This document shows positions 46,341 through 57,960 of a DNA stretch of 64,000 bases, piece after piece (the first letter of the stretch is position 1; the number at the start of each line of letters is the position of its first letter). The stretch is from Telmatactis stephensoni. Taxonomy: Eukaryota; Cnidaria; Anthozoa; Actiniaria; Isophelliidae. The stretch covers positions 248,001 to 312,000 of the forward strand of contig JALIZF010001529.1 in the NCBI GenBank assembly GCA_029948255.1. The letters are read 5' to 3'. Under the pieces are notes generated by a model that did no database searches, was not told the origin of the DNA, and saw nothing but the letters and a program-made list of their open reading frames with translations. The translations under genes and the position numbers were made by a program.

Positions 46341-48432
46341 CATTCGCCGGAGCTCCGAAGAATGTATGAACAAAAGACAAGGCAGACATGTTGGTGGTCT
46401 TGACAAAAGAAAATCGAGATCAAGACCACCATGTCTGCCATGTCTTCTCAATTCGCTCTCCTGGGAATGGTTGCAAACCAAAATTAGAACATTGCTATAG
46501 TTTGACAGTGTCTCCGCTCAATTTGTGAAATGACGCCTATTGGTACAATGGTCGGCACTTAGATTCCTTGTTAGCTAACCAATTCATTTGATGTTATGTT
46601 TAATGGATCCGGTCTCTATGCCGGCTTTGTCCTTTTTTGGTTCAAAAACAATTTGCATGATATACCGACCTAAAAAAAGCTGAAATCTCGACTATAAAAA
46701 TCCGAACGACGTAATTTGCTGTAATATTTGAATATTAGTGTACGTTGAGTTAAAATGTGCTGTTTCGTATTATAGTCAAACACAGTTTCTTCTCATGGAG
46801 ATCGCCCGTTTCAGATTGAACAAGGTCACCGTTTTTAATAGGTGTACTAACTTCATCTCGTATTATCTGATATTCGATGTTTCACAGCCTACGGCAAAGA
46901 GACTACGGGCATCATTCCTACTGCACTGAGGTTTGTCTTTAGTAAAATGATAAGAGAACTGAGTAATTTCATTTACTCAAATCTAGTACCAGCTATCATG
47001 AAAATTCACCGCCGAAAGCAAAAATTAAGAATTTGACTTAGTTGTGCGATCGTTAAAAATTGATTTGTTAAGACCACAATCGGCTTTTTCCAAACTCTGA
47101 TTACCGACAGATAAGCGAACAAACACTTTGTTTTTTAATGTTTCGATTGTAGAAAACAAACAAATAGTTTAATTAAACAAGTAAACACATGTACGACATC
47201 GAAAAATGAGATCAACAACTGATTTCGATTCACTCACCTATTGTTTCACTGCAAGTTGGTTCGATCTGTCCGTTCCGGAGGCTAACTAATGAAACAGTTT
47301 CAAGTACAACAGCTTTATACAATTCGAGCATTCGTGTATTCATTAATCATGACATTGATGACAGCCAATATCGAGACACATTAAGATGCAACATGAGGGC
47401 AAAGACACGGATGCTTGTTAATTTCTGCGCATTTTTAGCTGGGTTACATGTAGCTCTTGTAATGCCTTTTACTGCTAGAAAATACAATTCACGCAGTTCA
47501 GATCGAGGGGTTTTTCCCTCAATATCTGTGCAATATTTACTTATTTATAGACATACATACACACGACAGACACACAAGCAAACAAGATATACGTTTTTTC
47601 TTTAAAGATTTTTTTAACGTACGTCAACGATATTAAGTGGTGTACTGCAAACATCTCAATTCACGGATGTCGTTTCGCAAATGATATTTTCAGTTGTTGA
47701 ACTTGTCAGTACAATTATGTTATCCTACTTATAGCTTACTCAAATGGTATCTGTACGAAAAAAATGAGTTTTCATGTGAAAAAATTTATACTCTCACATG
47801 TTTGGGTGATATTTGTCACTGAAGTTACGGAAGTTCATTTTTCGAAGTGCTCCGCGGATCGAGTAATTCATTGACGTCCATCCGTTTCATAATTTTTATG
47901 GTATTTTGCACAAATGAACAGGAAAACATGCCGACCGCAAAAAATATCCAATGCTTCAGGCAAACTAGTGAAGGATACTTGTGCATGAAACTTGGGCTAT
48001 TGATATATTTATAGACCGGCAAACAAGCAAACAAACAAACAAATAAGGACGGTCGATTGGGAAAGATCTAGTAGTTAACATGCATTGCGTTCTACTTGCT
48101 GATTACATTTCCATTGCTTTTTGGTTATTCGTGGCCAGCATAACGAAATTGCATGTAAAAACTATTTCAGCCGTGTTTTGCTTCCATAAAATGTGAAGGA
48201 AATGAAAAGAACAGTATTTCGAAACAGTCTTTATCGTCAATCCACCTGTCCACCTAGACTTCAACACTGTAGTTTGCATTATGCATTAGACCATTGCCCG
48301 GCCGCTCAAAAATTGCTGATTTTCAAAAAGAAATGGTTGCCATCAGGTTCCAAAAAAATAAAATAGAGTTTCTTTATAATCGAAGCATCAGAAAGGTCGG
48401 TAAACAAAGAGAAACAAATTTATGAAATCGAA
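46340..48432. repeat. Segmental duplication block A (no nested insertions)
   Basis: From GGAGCTCCGAAGAATGT to GAGAAACAAATTTATGAAAT the sequence recurs in the same orientation and order at 51250-62103. Shared text includes a hairpin GCAGACATG(T)TGGTGGTCTTGA / TCAAGACCACCATGTCTGC, GTGTCTCCGCTCAATTTGTG, ATGGATCCGGTCTCTATGCC and CCGTTTCATAATTTTTATGG. Identity looks high (roughly 90% or more by eye). This copy serves as the empty-site reference for the insertions in block B. Confidence 0.9.
47236..47330 (-). promoter_or_regulatory. Candidate promoter and first non-coding exon (copy A)
   Basis: Minus strand: TATAAAG (rc of 47313-47319), then about 30 bases later TTTCATTAGTTAGCCTCCGG, and a strong donor ATAG|GTGAGTG with the exon ending at 47238. 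This has the spacing of a TATA promoter, TSS and short 5' exon. The nearest downstream minus-strand acceptor leading to a gene is 44539 of the GPCR. The same arrangement is duplicated at 59245-59340. Confidence 0.45.
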
Positions 48433-48938
48433 CATGGAATCCTCATAAAACTTCACACAGTAATAATTTTTGAGTTGCTTATCCCAAAAATGAAATAAAA
48501 AATGGGGGTCACCGTAGCCGTTTTGGCGCTAGATTGCTTTAAAGTACACCATCTTTTGTGTCTTGAGGGCTCAAGCTGATTGGAAAATCAAAATCACGCC
48601 GTCAAAAATAATTTTAATTAAAATTTCTTGAACCTGAGCATTGCTAGCTAACTAATATGAGCTCATTTTCTGTCTTTGAGCAATAGCCTAGTATCATTCA
48701 TAATGCAATAAATTGTTGTAAAAATGCGTTTGCTACAAGACAGAATGTAAAATTGGTTGATAGTACGTGTCCAAACTGGACATGGAATCTTGACTATAAT
48801 TATATATATGATAGAGAACCTTATTACCGTTGATTTGCAAAAATGAAAAGAATAAGTGCCCGTGCTCGTTTCCGCAGAGAAACTGTTGCTCTAAAACGAG
48901 ACTCCCTAAAACGAGACTCCCATTTAATTACATACAAA

Positions 48939-50765
48939 CCAGAGTGAAGTTAGCAGGCTGTTCAGCAGGCTGTTCGGTGAAGTTAGCAGACTTTTCACGG
49001 CGACCTGTTACGACATCAAAAATGAATCCAATGAAAGGAAAATAGACAAGGGATAATGAATCTGTACAATTTGGCCGCATTAGATCAATTAGGGTGGAAT
49101 GGTAAACAGAAAATCGGACTAAAGGAGTATTTCTTTTTCAACCTTAAAAAGAATCAATAAAAAGTCATGTGATGCATAGGATCTTTCACAAGTCACTCAG
49201 TTCATGAGACAATATGGCCCAGTGATGTCATCTCACCGAGTCATTGGCCCATCTCACTCAAGCCCTTGGATGGACGGACTCTGGAATAACGGAACATAAC
49301 ACTTTTTCGCAATTTGTTTTTGTTATTAATAAAATGTCACGTGATGCATAAGACGTTTCACAAATCACTCTGTTTGGGAAACAATAGGCTAGTGATGCCA
49401 TCACACCAAGTCATTGGCCCATCTCACTTGATCCCTTCGATTGACGGACTCTGGAATAACGGAACATAAAACACCTTCCTCAAATTCTTTCTTTAATAAA
49501 AAGTCACGTAATGCATAGGATCTTTCACAAATCACTCAGTTCATGAGACAATGGCCCAGTGATGTCATCTCACCGAGTCATTGGCTCATCTCACTCAATT
49601 CCTTGGAATGACGGACAATGGAATAACGGAATATAAAACACCTTCCTCAACTTCTTTCTTTAATAAAAAGTCACGTGATGCATAGGATCTTTCACAAATC
49701 ACTCAGTTCATGAGACAATGGCCCAGTGATGCCATCTCACCGAGTCATTGGCCCATCTCACTCAATCACTTTGAATGACGGAAAATGGAATAACGAAACT
49801 TAATAACACATTTCAAACTTTTTCTTTAAAAACATGTCACGTGATGCATAAGACCTTTCATAGTTCATGAGCCAATGGCCCAGTGATGTCATAACACTTT
49901 TTCGCCAATTTTTTTTTATTCATAAAATGTCATGTGATGCATAAGACGTTTCACAAATGACAATAGCCCTTGGAGTTCCGTTTTTAATAACAAAGTCACG
50001 TGATGCATAGGAATGACCACAAATAATGTATAACCGTTTGAAAATGCTTTGGAATAATAAATACACCTTTATATCTTAACCCAAGAAATAATAAATAATG
50101 ACAAGCTGGAAAAAGGTTATTGAATAACATAACCTCTTTAACTGTAAAAAAATCTTCAATAAAGTGAATTCTGTGGCGCTACAGAAAGGTAGTATTTTAG
50201 AATGACTCTTGAATTTATGATGATTATCTCTTTGAGGAAAGAAAGCCAGTGAACATTTTAAGGTCGAACAGCGCTATTTAGAATCTGCTAGTCGGTTGAC
50301 TTTGTGGCACCAATGGCTGACCTACTTACGAGTGTGTGTGACACTCGATCGTGAATCCCTTGACCTGGTTCTTAAGGGTCGTGACAAGGAATGTGAGAAA
50401 AGTATGTTATGTTCCGTTATTCCAGAGTCCGACATTCCTAGGGGTTGAGTGAGATGGGCCAATGACTCGGTGAGATGACATCACTGGGCCATTGTCTCAT
50501 GAACTGAGTGACTTGTGAAAGATCCTATGCATCACGTGACTTTTTATTGGTTCTTTTTAAGGTTGAAAAAGAAATACTCCTTTAGTCCGATTTTCTGTTT
50601 ACCATTCCACCCTAATTGATCTAATGCGGCCAAATTGTACAGATTCATTATCCCTTGTCTATTTTCCTTTCATTGGATTCATTTTTGATGTCGTAACAGG
50701 TCGCCGTGAAAAGTCTGCTAACTTCACCGAACAGCCTGCTGAACAGCCTGCTAACTTCACTCTGG
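48939..50765. mobile_element. 1.8-kb element with ~360-bp terminal inverted repeats
   Basis: The arms 48939-49300 and 50406-50765 are near-identical inverted copies starting CCAGAGTGAAGTTAGCAGGC. Each outermost ~60 bases repeat AGCAGGCTGTTC and GAAGTTAGCAG. The interior (about 49160-50010) is five to seven tandem copies of a ~168-bp unit with GTCACGTGATGCATA, GAGACAATGGCCCAGTGATG and ACTCTGGAATAACGGAACAT, continuous with the inner part of the arms. No transposase. A non-autonomous long-TIR DNA element. I could not define a clean target duplication. Confidence 0.85.
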
Positions 50766-50861
50766 TAAATTTACCAATTTACATACACATACACGTAGCA
50801 GCCACCATAAGTCTCAAGTTTGATCACGAAGCACAGCTTAGATCGAAACTAGTTCGTTTTT

Positions 50862-51025
50862 ACTGAGGGAGGAAAAACCGGAGAACCCGGAGAAAAAACC
50901 TCGAAGCAAGGGAGAGAACGAACAAGAAACTCAAGCCACGTGATGCCCCGCTGGGGATCGAACGAGGGACCACAGCGGTGACAGCTAGACCAGCGCTCTC
51001 ACCGCTCGGCCACCCTTGCTTCCCT
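50862..51025 (-). mobile_element. tRNA-derived SINE, reverse orientation
   Basis: On the minus strand: A-box TGGCCGAGCGGTGAGAG (near 51010), B-box GTTCGATCC (near 50960), then TTTTTTCTCCGGGTTCTCCG and TTTTTCCTCCCTCAG. Same family as 17887, with a better preserved Ser/Leu-like head and a divergent middle. Confidence 0.85.
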
Positions 51026-51500
51026 CTTAATAATATAATGACACCAACCTACACGAATTAGAAAAGAAAACGTTTTCCGCAATTCTCGATATTTTAGCAA
51101 TGAAAGAGAGAGGCTCTAGACCACGCGTCACTGCTACTTTATTTTAAATGTGAAAAATATCCCACGGCCAGAATAAGTTTTCTGGACTAAGCAAGTATTT
51201 TATAAAAGAAAAATCTGAAATGAAAAACCTTTTTCAATTCCCCGAGAAGACTGCATCCGGAGCTCAAGAACGTCTAAACAAAAGACAAGGCAGACATGTT
51301 GGTGGTCTTGACAAAAGAAAATTGAGATCAAGACCACCATGTCTGCCATGTTTTCTCAATTTGCTCTCCTGGGAATGGTTGCAAACCAAAATGAGAACAT
51401 TGCTAGTTTGACAGTGTCTCCGCTCAATTTGTGAAACGACGCCTATTGGAACAATGGTCACTTGGATTGTTTGTTAGCTAACAAATTCATTTGATGTTAT

Positions 51501-51662
51501 AATAATAGTCTTTATTGGAAAATTACAAGTTACAAAACGAACCTGTATTACAATATTGAAAACAAATAAATAATAATTATCTTACCTAATGTATACAGAA
51601 GTGCAATAATTTCCCACCCTACATCCTCCCACTCTGAATATTAAACGAAATGAAAAATGCAT
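51501..51662 (-). mobile_element. 5'-truncated non-LTR retroelement tail
   Basis: Present in block B but absent at the matching site of block A (near 46592). Flanked by ATGTTAT on both sides (7-bp duplication). On the minus strand it ends CCAATAAAGACTATTATT, typical of a retroposon 3' end with a polyadenylation signal. About 160 bp, non-coding. Confidence 0.75.
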
Positions 51663-51965
51663 CTATGTTATGTTTAATGGATCCGGTCTCTATGCCAGCT
51701 TTGTCTTTTTTTGATTCAAAAACAATTTGCATGATATACCGACCTATTTCAAAGAGGTCTGAAGTCTGACATCTGAGAAAAAAAGCTGAAATCTCGAATA
51801 AAAATCCGAACGACGTAACACTGGACAAAAAGACGGATTTACAAAAACTTAATGGTCATGTAAATGAAGTAGTAAATTTGGAGTTGTAAATTTAATAGTA
51901 ATTTAAAAGTTTCTTAGTAGCACCAGAGACAAAATAACTTTCAAACATACGATAAATGATTTTAA

Positions 51966-52005
51966 TCTTGACATGTTTCGGCATCCTTATGCCATCATCA
52001 GAAGA
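51966..52005 (-). ncRNA. Hammerhead-ribozyme-like motif, copy 1 (inverted)
   Basis: Minus-strand order: TCTT, CTGATGA, an extra T, GGCAT-AAGG-ATGCC stem-loop, GAAAC, AT, GTC, AAGA. CTGATGA and GAAA are the hammerhead core; TCTT/AAGA form stem I around the expected cleavage site after GTC. Stem III is only 2 bp, as reported for Penelope-type hammerheads. The extra T before stem II departs from the simple consensus. Confidence 0.7.
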
Positions 52006-52303
52006 ATGAATACAAAGTTCGTTATAAATGCTATATAAACTAATGGTTACAATTGATTGACAGGTAATATAATACAATAATGAAGTTTTTAGATAAGCTA
52101 ATAACTAATCAAATAACAGAAAAGAAAGGAAGTGGTATATAAGATAAACTAAATCTAGACATAAAGTTTATGGTTTAAAGAAGGTTTTCATGTGTTTAAA
52201 CGTTAAAACCTGAACTTAACGTCCAGGTTAAACACATGAAAACCTTCTTTAAACCATAAACTTTATGTCTAGATTTAGTTTATCTTACGAACTTTGTATT
52301 CAT

Positions 52304-52343
52304 TCTTCTGATGATGGCATAAGGATGCCGAAACATGTCAAGA
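52304..52343 (+). ncRNA. Hammerhead-ribozyme-like motif, copy 2
   Basis: Identical in all core and stem positions to the inverted copy: TCTT stem I, CTGATGA at 52308-52314, GGCAT/ATGCC stem II, GAAAC at 52330-52334, GTC at 52337-52339 as the predicted cleavage triplet, AAGA stem I partner. It lies at the start of the coding region of the Penelope element. Confidence 0.72.
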
Positions 52344-54819
52344 TTAAAATCATTTATCGTATGTTTGAAAGTTATTTTGTCTCTGGTGCTACTAAGAAAC
52401 TTTGGAAATGTTATCTACGATTTGGCACACAAGTACACAGGAAAGGTTTCCTTGGCAGATTTCAGAGCGTTGGAAAAGCTTACTCTAAAATCTAGAAAGA
52501 AAGGCTTGGATTTATCCTTCCTAAAAGGTTGTCAAGCTTTCAACGTTTTTCCTAAATTCGTCTGCTTTCCACTACCCAACACAACACAACAAGATGTCTA
52601 CGCTATTAGAAAACGACTCCTCAAAAGTGCAATCATCAAGTCCTCAAGGGAGAAAAGAAAATTGGATATTGAACTTGATAAGAAAACAACTGAAATCCGT
52701 AAGTTACTGAGCTCTATTGATTGGTTTATTCTTGGTAAAAGTTTAAAGAAAAATGTTGACAGACAACTAAAACGCATCACTTCTACCCATAGCAAGAAAC
52801 TAAGGAACTTAACAAGAAATTCTGTTTTGCCCTTTTCTCACCAAGACACAGTAACAAATATTTCATCTTATAAACTAACTGAACTGGAATTGGATATTTT
52901 AAAGAATGGACTTAATTTTGCCATACCACCTCCTGAACTCAACAAATCTGATGTCTTTGCAACTTTTGAAATGATTCATTATGCAATGAAAAACAAACTA
53001 AAAAACAAAGATCACAGTGAAAAACTCAAATCTGAAATTGGTCATCTGGCTCACAATTATGTATCTTCATACAAGCCCTCGCCATCTGATCTCAAGAAAC
53101 ACCGAATCTTGCGTGACCTTCGAAAGAACAAATCTATCATCATCCTGAGACCAGACAAAGGAAATGGTGTAGTAATTTTGGATAGAGATGTTTATAAGAC
53201 GTCTTGTTTAAAGATTATTAGCGATAAATCTAAGTTCAAATTAGTTAACAAAGACCCTACAATTACTAGAGAATCTAAATTAAAACGGTTTTTAAGTAAA
53301 CTCAAAAATAATGGTAGTCTAGATGATGAAACCTATAAGTTTATTTTCCCTAGAGGTTCTCAACCAGCTAGGTTTTATGGTCTTCCTAAGCTACATAAGT
53401 CTAGGCTTCCTAACTCAACCACCACCTTTTAGACCTATAGTTTCATCCATTAGAGCTTATAATTATAACCTAGCTAAATATCTTTGTTCTATACTTAATC
53501 CTATTATTCCATCTGATTTTACTACTAAAGACTCATTTTCTTTTATTAATGAGTTTCACGGTTTAAATACCAAAAATAAGTTCCTCATATCTTTTGATGT
53601 GGAAAGTTTGTTTACCAATATACCTCTTGATGAAACTATTCAAATAGCTATAGATCTTATTTTTACAAACAATCCTAATTTTCCTATTAGTAAGGATAAT
53701 CTTAAGGAACTTTTTTCTTTTGCTACGTCACAAACACATTTTATGTTTGATGGCAAATTTTATGATCAGATAGATGGGGTCGCTATGGGTTCACCTTTAG
53801 CTCCTGTACTTGCCAATTTGTTCATGGGCTATCATGAGCAAACTTGGTTATCTACGTACAATGGTCCTAAAGTTTTATACTACCGAAGATATGTAGATGA
53901 CACTATTTGTCTTTTTCATAACGAAAATCATGCCATGTCATTTTTTAATTATCTTAATTCTAGACATAATAACATTAAGTTTACTTTTGAAAAAGAAATC
54001 AATGGAAAGCTGCATGTCTTTCCTTGATATCTTAATAGACAACTCTAAAGATAAATGTATAACGTCTATTTTTCATAAGAAGACTTACACTGGTCTTCTT
54101 ACTAATTTTTTAAGTTTCACGTCTTTCAAATATAAAATCGGTTTGGTTAAAACTTTAATTGATAGAGCTTTTAAAATCAACAACACTCAGAAAGGCTTTC
54201 AATCGGACCTTAATGATCTTACACAAACACTTAAACGTAACTCCTTTCCTTCTCATGTCATAGATAAAGCTGTTAAACAATATCTCAGCAACACAAACAA
54301 TGCAGTCAATTCAAACGGCTCCTCTCAAGTTAACGACACTTCACTTGAAGTTCGTTATTTTAAATTACCTTACATCGGTAACTTTTCTAAAATAACTCAA
54401 GCTAAAATTAAAAAACTTTGTAAACTCTTTTGTCCGGAATTTAACTTAAAACTTGTTTTCACGTCTTTTAAAATTAAACAGTTTTTAGCTTTAAAGATCC
54501 TATTCCAGATGCTCTTAAATCCTGTGTTATTTATCAATTTACATGTGCGGGATGTCAATCCCGTTATATCGGTGAGTCTTCTCGCCATTTTTCAACAAGG
54601 ATTAAAGAACATATTTTTACGGATAAAAACTCGCATATCTTTAAACATCTCAAACAATCTAAAAAGTGCCGTGATAAATACTCTCTTGCTTGTTTTAAAA
54701 TTCTAGACACTGCTCAATCTCTTATCTATCTTAAATTAAAAGAAGCTTTCTTTATTGAAACGTTAAAACCTGAACTTAACGTCCAGGTTAAACACATGAA
54801 AACCTTCTTTAAACCATAA
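52335..54819 (+). pseudogene. Penelope-like reverse transcriptase plus GIY-YIG endonuclease, frameshifted
   Basis: The reading frame is broken at about 53405, 54010 and 54485, giving segments 52335-53432, 53323-54027 (shared frame from ~53405), 53897-54706 (from ~54010) and ~54480-54819. RT signatures appear in order: RPDKGNGVVILDRDVY, YGLPKLHK, FRPIVSSI, ISFDVESLFTNIP, GVAMGSPLAP and YVDD. After a linker, a GIY-YIG-type nuclease follows, with CAGCQSRYIGES, a paired-cysteine lead-in and a conserved tail ending at TAA 54817-54819. Linked RT and GIY-YIG domains define the canonical (endonuclease-bearing) Penelope-like elements. The frameshifts are few and the rest is well preserved, suggesting a moderately young copy. 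Confidence 0.92.
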
Positions 54820-54981
54820 ACTTTATGTCTAGATTTAGTTTATCTTATATACCACTTCCTTTCTTTTCTGTTATTTGATTAGTTATTAGCTTATCTAAAA
54901 ACTTCATTATTGTATTATATTACCTGTCAATCAATTGTAACCATTAGTTTATATAGCATTTATAACGAACTTTGTATTCAT

Positions 54982-55021
54982 TCTTCTGATGATGGCATAA
55001 GGATACCGAAACATGTCAAGA
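54982..55021 (+). ncRNA. Hammerhead-ribozyme-like motif, copy 3 (stem II mismatch)
   Basis: Same layout in the 3' repeat of the Penelope element, but ATACC replaces ATGCC, which breaks the middle pair of stem II. Core CTGATGA and GAAAC are intact. Likely weakened. Confidence 0.65.
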
Positions 55022-55261
55022 TTAAAATCATTTATCGTATGTTTGAAAGTTATAATAGTAATTTAATTTTAGTAAATGCAACGTTTAACGTTTAATTGTT
55101 ATTAAATGCTAAGTAAATATCACATTTACTTTAATTTACGTTTCAAGTAAATTACAATGTAAATTCTAACAGTAAACTAGAATTAAATCACAATCAAATG
55201 TTCAAGTAAATTCCATGTTTAAGTACAGTTTTGGGTACTTTTGGAACTCATGAAAATGCAA

Positions 55262-55460
55262 AATTTACTGTGACATTAAATGAGTAGTAAATTTTTAAAC
55301 TTGAAATTTACTAAATTTACAATTTATAAAATTCAATATAAAATGTCATCAATATCAGTAGACTCAAGCGCACAAATTTACATGACATTTAATGAGCAGT
55401 AAATTTTTAAACTTGAAATTTACTAAATTTACAGTCTTTAAAATTCAATATAAAATGTCT
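55262..55460. repeat. Two tandem ~120-bp repeats inside the CACTGG element
   Basis: GAG(T/C)AGTAAATTTTTAAACTT, TACTAAATTTACA and AAATTCAATATAAAATGTC occur twice in order, separated by about 120 bases. Confidence 0.75.
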
Positions 55461-55829
55461 TCAATCTCTAAATCATCATCGATCTCGTCACTTGACAAAT
55501 TATCCCATATCTCACCGTTATCATCAAGGTCATCAATTAAGACTATCCTCATCCGATGAAGGAGTGGATGTCTTTTGTGTCAGATCTTTTATCTTTTTCT
55601 TCCGGTATGATTTTAAAAGTTTTCTTTTGCAATTTCGTTATATAAAAATTCCAAAGTCTACATCAGGTACAGAACTGGAATATAAAAAGAGCGAGCTTTG
55701 CCGGCACGTATAGCTTATCGAGAAGTGTGACTAGAGCCACATGCAGATAAGGAAATACGAGAATGAAATTATTGGATGTGAGACGTAACGCCACCTTATG
55801 ACCCCGATCGACCTTGTTCAGTCACATTT

Positions 55830-55938
55830 CAGCTCCGGCACAGTCTCGTGAGTGCACTTTACCGTTGTGATCGTTTCGATTCAGTACTCTACTAGTAGTC
55901 TTCATTCTTTGTCCAGCAAAATGGCGGAGATATCTGGT
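55830..55938 (+). other. Promoter/first-exon-like piece inside the transposon
   Basis: GTCCAGCAAAATGGCGGAGA then TATCTG|GTAAGTG has the look of a start codon in good context followed by a strong splice donor. A possible acceptor TTCTAG|AAACTAGC at 56785 would give a 21-codon ORF ending TAG (56832-56834). The local base composition is less AT-rich than the rest of the element. It may be captured host sequence or the remnant of the element's own gene. Confidence 0.35.
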
Positions 55939-56963
55939 AAGTGATAAAACTTATAAAATATATTAAGCCATATTCTAATGCATTGAAACCCCGTTACATT
56001 TAAAAGTATGAGTATACTGTAGTCCGGGTACTAACTGACTACTAAAGAGAATTGGCGCCAAAAATTCCATTTTTACGTTTTAGTAGCTTATCCCTTTGCT
56101 AAATGCTAAATTAGCCCATCTTACGCAAACCACGGTATATTAAGCATGTACAAAGCAGCGAATTAGCTTTATGTCCTTTTTTGTGTCTAACATCGAGTCT
56201 AATAGCCGCTAGAGAACTATAACGGCCGTATATCACAACTGTGCTTCATTGGAACGGACGAAACAAAATTCATCAGCAATAATGTAAATTAATGTACAAT
56301 TTTTATGTAAATGCATTTGGAAATGTAACGGTGTAGAATTGCTTGCAATGCTGTCCTGTAAAAGGTAATTCCCTAGGAAATTTTCTTAAATTGCGATATA
56401 CATAAATTACGCATAAATTATGCCTTGTGTAACTGAATGGCGCCAAAATCAAATCAAGTACTTATTGATACTTTTCTGACACAATATTAATGCTGCATCA
56501 AAGATTTGTCGTTATTTGTATTTTTAGGATCGTCTGCGGCATAAAATTAACTCAGAATGTAGACATTATTTTGGCGCAAAAGAGATGAACTACTCGATCA
56601 CCAACTGACGTCTAATAAGTGCATAATCACTATTCATTATCAAACTCATCAATACCGCCTGACAGTGTAACGCTAGTCTACACGCAAATCGAGCGAGCCG
56701 ATGTTCTGCTGTTTCAATTAACATAATGAAAAATGCTGGCAGTATCTCGATTAACACTCAAACTTAATTGTTACGATCTTCTAGAAACTAGCGGTTGGGA
56801 GGAAGAGAGCGTTGGAAAGAACAACCGGCAGTAGGGAGTGAAGATAAGGCACGATATCACCAAGCTAAGTTCTCTACATGGACTACATATGTCATCGGAA
56901 CACTCCAATTCAGATGAGGAGCACGGGAGTGTTTTTGTTTGCACCTTCTTATAAGTAATACCA

Positions 56964-57095
56964 TGTAATGGCACTGAGGGATATTAGTGACTAAATGTCC
57001 AGTCGAAGGCGAGGGAGGTTTAGTGGACTCTTACTAAACCTCCCGAGGCTGTGGGGACATTTAGTCACTAATATCCCTCAGTGCCATGGTATTAC
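56964..57095. repeat. Foldback inside the CACTGG element
   Basis: CATGTAATGGCACTGAGGGA then TATTAGTGACTAAATGTCC is mirrored by GGACATTTAGTCACTAATAT and CCCTCAGTGCCATGG; GGGAGGTTTAGT pairs with ACTAAACCTCCC. Nearly perfect arms of about 55 bases. Confidence 0.85.
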
Positions 57096-57599
57096 TTTGG
57101 AGGAAATAAAACGAAACCGTGTTAAATGTAACGCTTCGATGTTTAAAATTACTTAACTATCTGTGGAACTGATTATTTACATATCGGCATATTGCATGCG
57201 ATCGAAAAATAAATTACAATTTTAATTTAGAATGTGTATGATGTTATTCATTTCACTATTTTGTAAGTGTATGTATTGTGTATGAATTTATTTCATTAAA
57301 GATTTGTTAAATGTTACCAGATGTTGTTTATTCCTGCAATAAAATGGAAGAGGCGCGCGCGGGCCTCATCTGTACTGTACGTGCGTAATAATAATCTCAG
57401 AAAAAGAGAAAATTCGCATTTAAATGGATTTCACTTCACATTTACTATTTACATTAAACTGTTTTGGTATTTAAAAAACATTTAATTTTGAATTTACAAT
57501 ATATGTGGTTTGCATTTAAATGATATTAAACTTGAGATTTACTGAGAGTTTTACTTTACATTTGCGTTTTACTTTACGTTTGCTCACTTGGTATTTAAG

Positions 57600-57960
57600 T
57601 CGAATTAAGTACGATTTACATAACATTAAATTTGCAATTTAACATGGATTTACTTGACATTTAATAATTGTAAACTTGGCATTTAAGTTGAATTTAAGTA
57701 CGATTTACATAACATTAAATTTGCAATTTAACATGGATGTACTTGACATTTAATAATTGTAAACTTGGCATTTAAGTTGAATTTAAGTATGATTTACATA
57801 ACATTAAATTTGCAATTTAACATGGATTTACTTGACATTTAATAATTGTAAACTTGGCATTTTAGTTGAATTTAAGTATGATTTACATAACATTAAATTT
57901 GCAATTTAACATGGATTTACTTGACAATTAATCACTGTAAACATCAAATTTTCGTAAAAT
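57600..57960. repeat. ~89-bp tandem array, four copies
   Basis: The unit includes GAATTTAAGTACGATTTACA, TAACATTAAATTTGCAATTT, AACATGGATTTACTTGACA and TTGTAAACTTGGCATTTAAG. Four near-identical copies lie just inside the right end of the CACTGG element. Confidence 0.85.

Larger units (their letters stand above)
51905..55052 (+). mobile_element. Penelope-like retroelement with 12-bp target duplication
   Basis: Bounded by TAATAGTAATTT at 51893-51904 and 55053-55064. The 5' part (51905 to about 52200) is an inverted copy of the 3' region joined to a direct fragment (about 52200-52390), then the coding region, then a 3' repeat (about 54755-55052). This pseudo-LTR plan with an inverted partial copy is typical of Penelope-like elements. 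Three hammerhead-like motifs sit in the terminal regions. It is inserted in the CACTGG transposon, so it is younger than that. Coding is frameshifted, so this copy is inactive. Confidence 0.92.
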
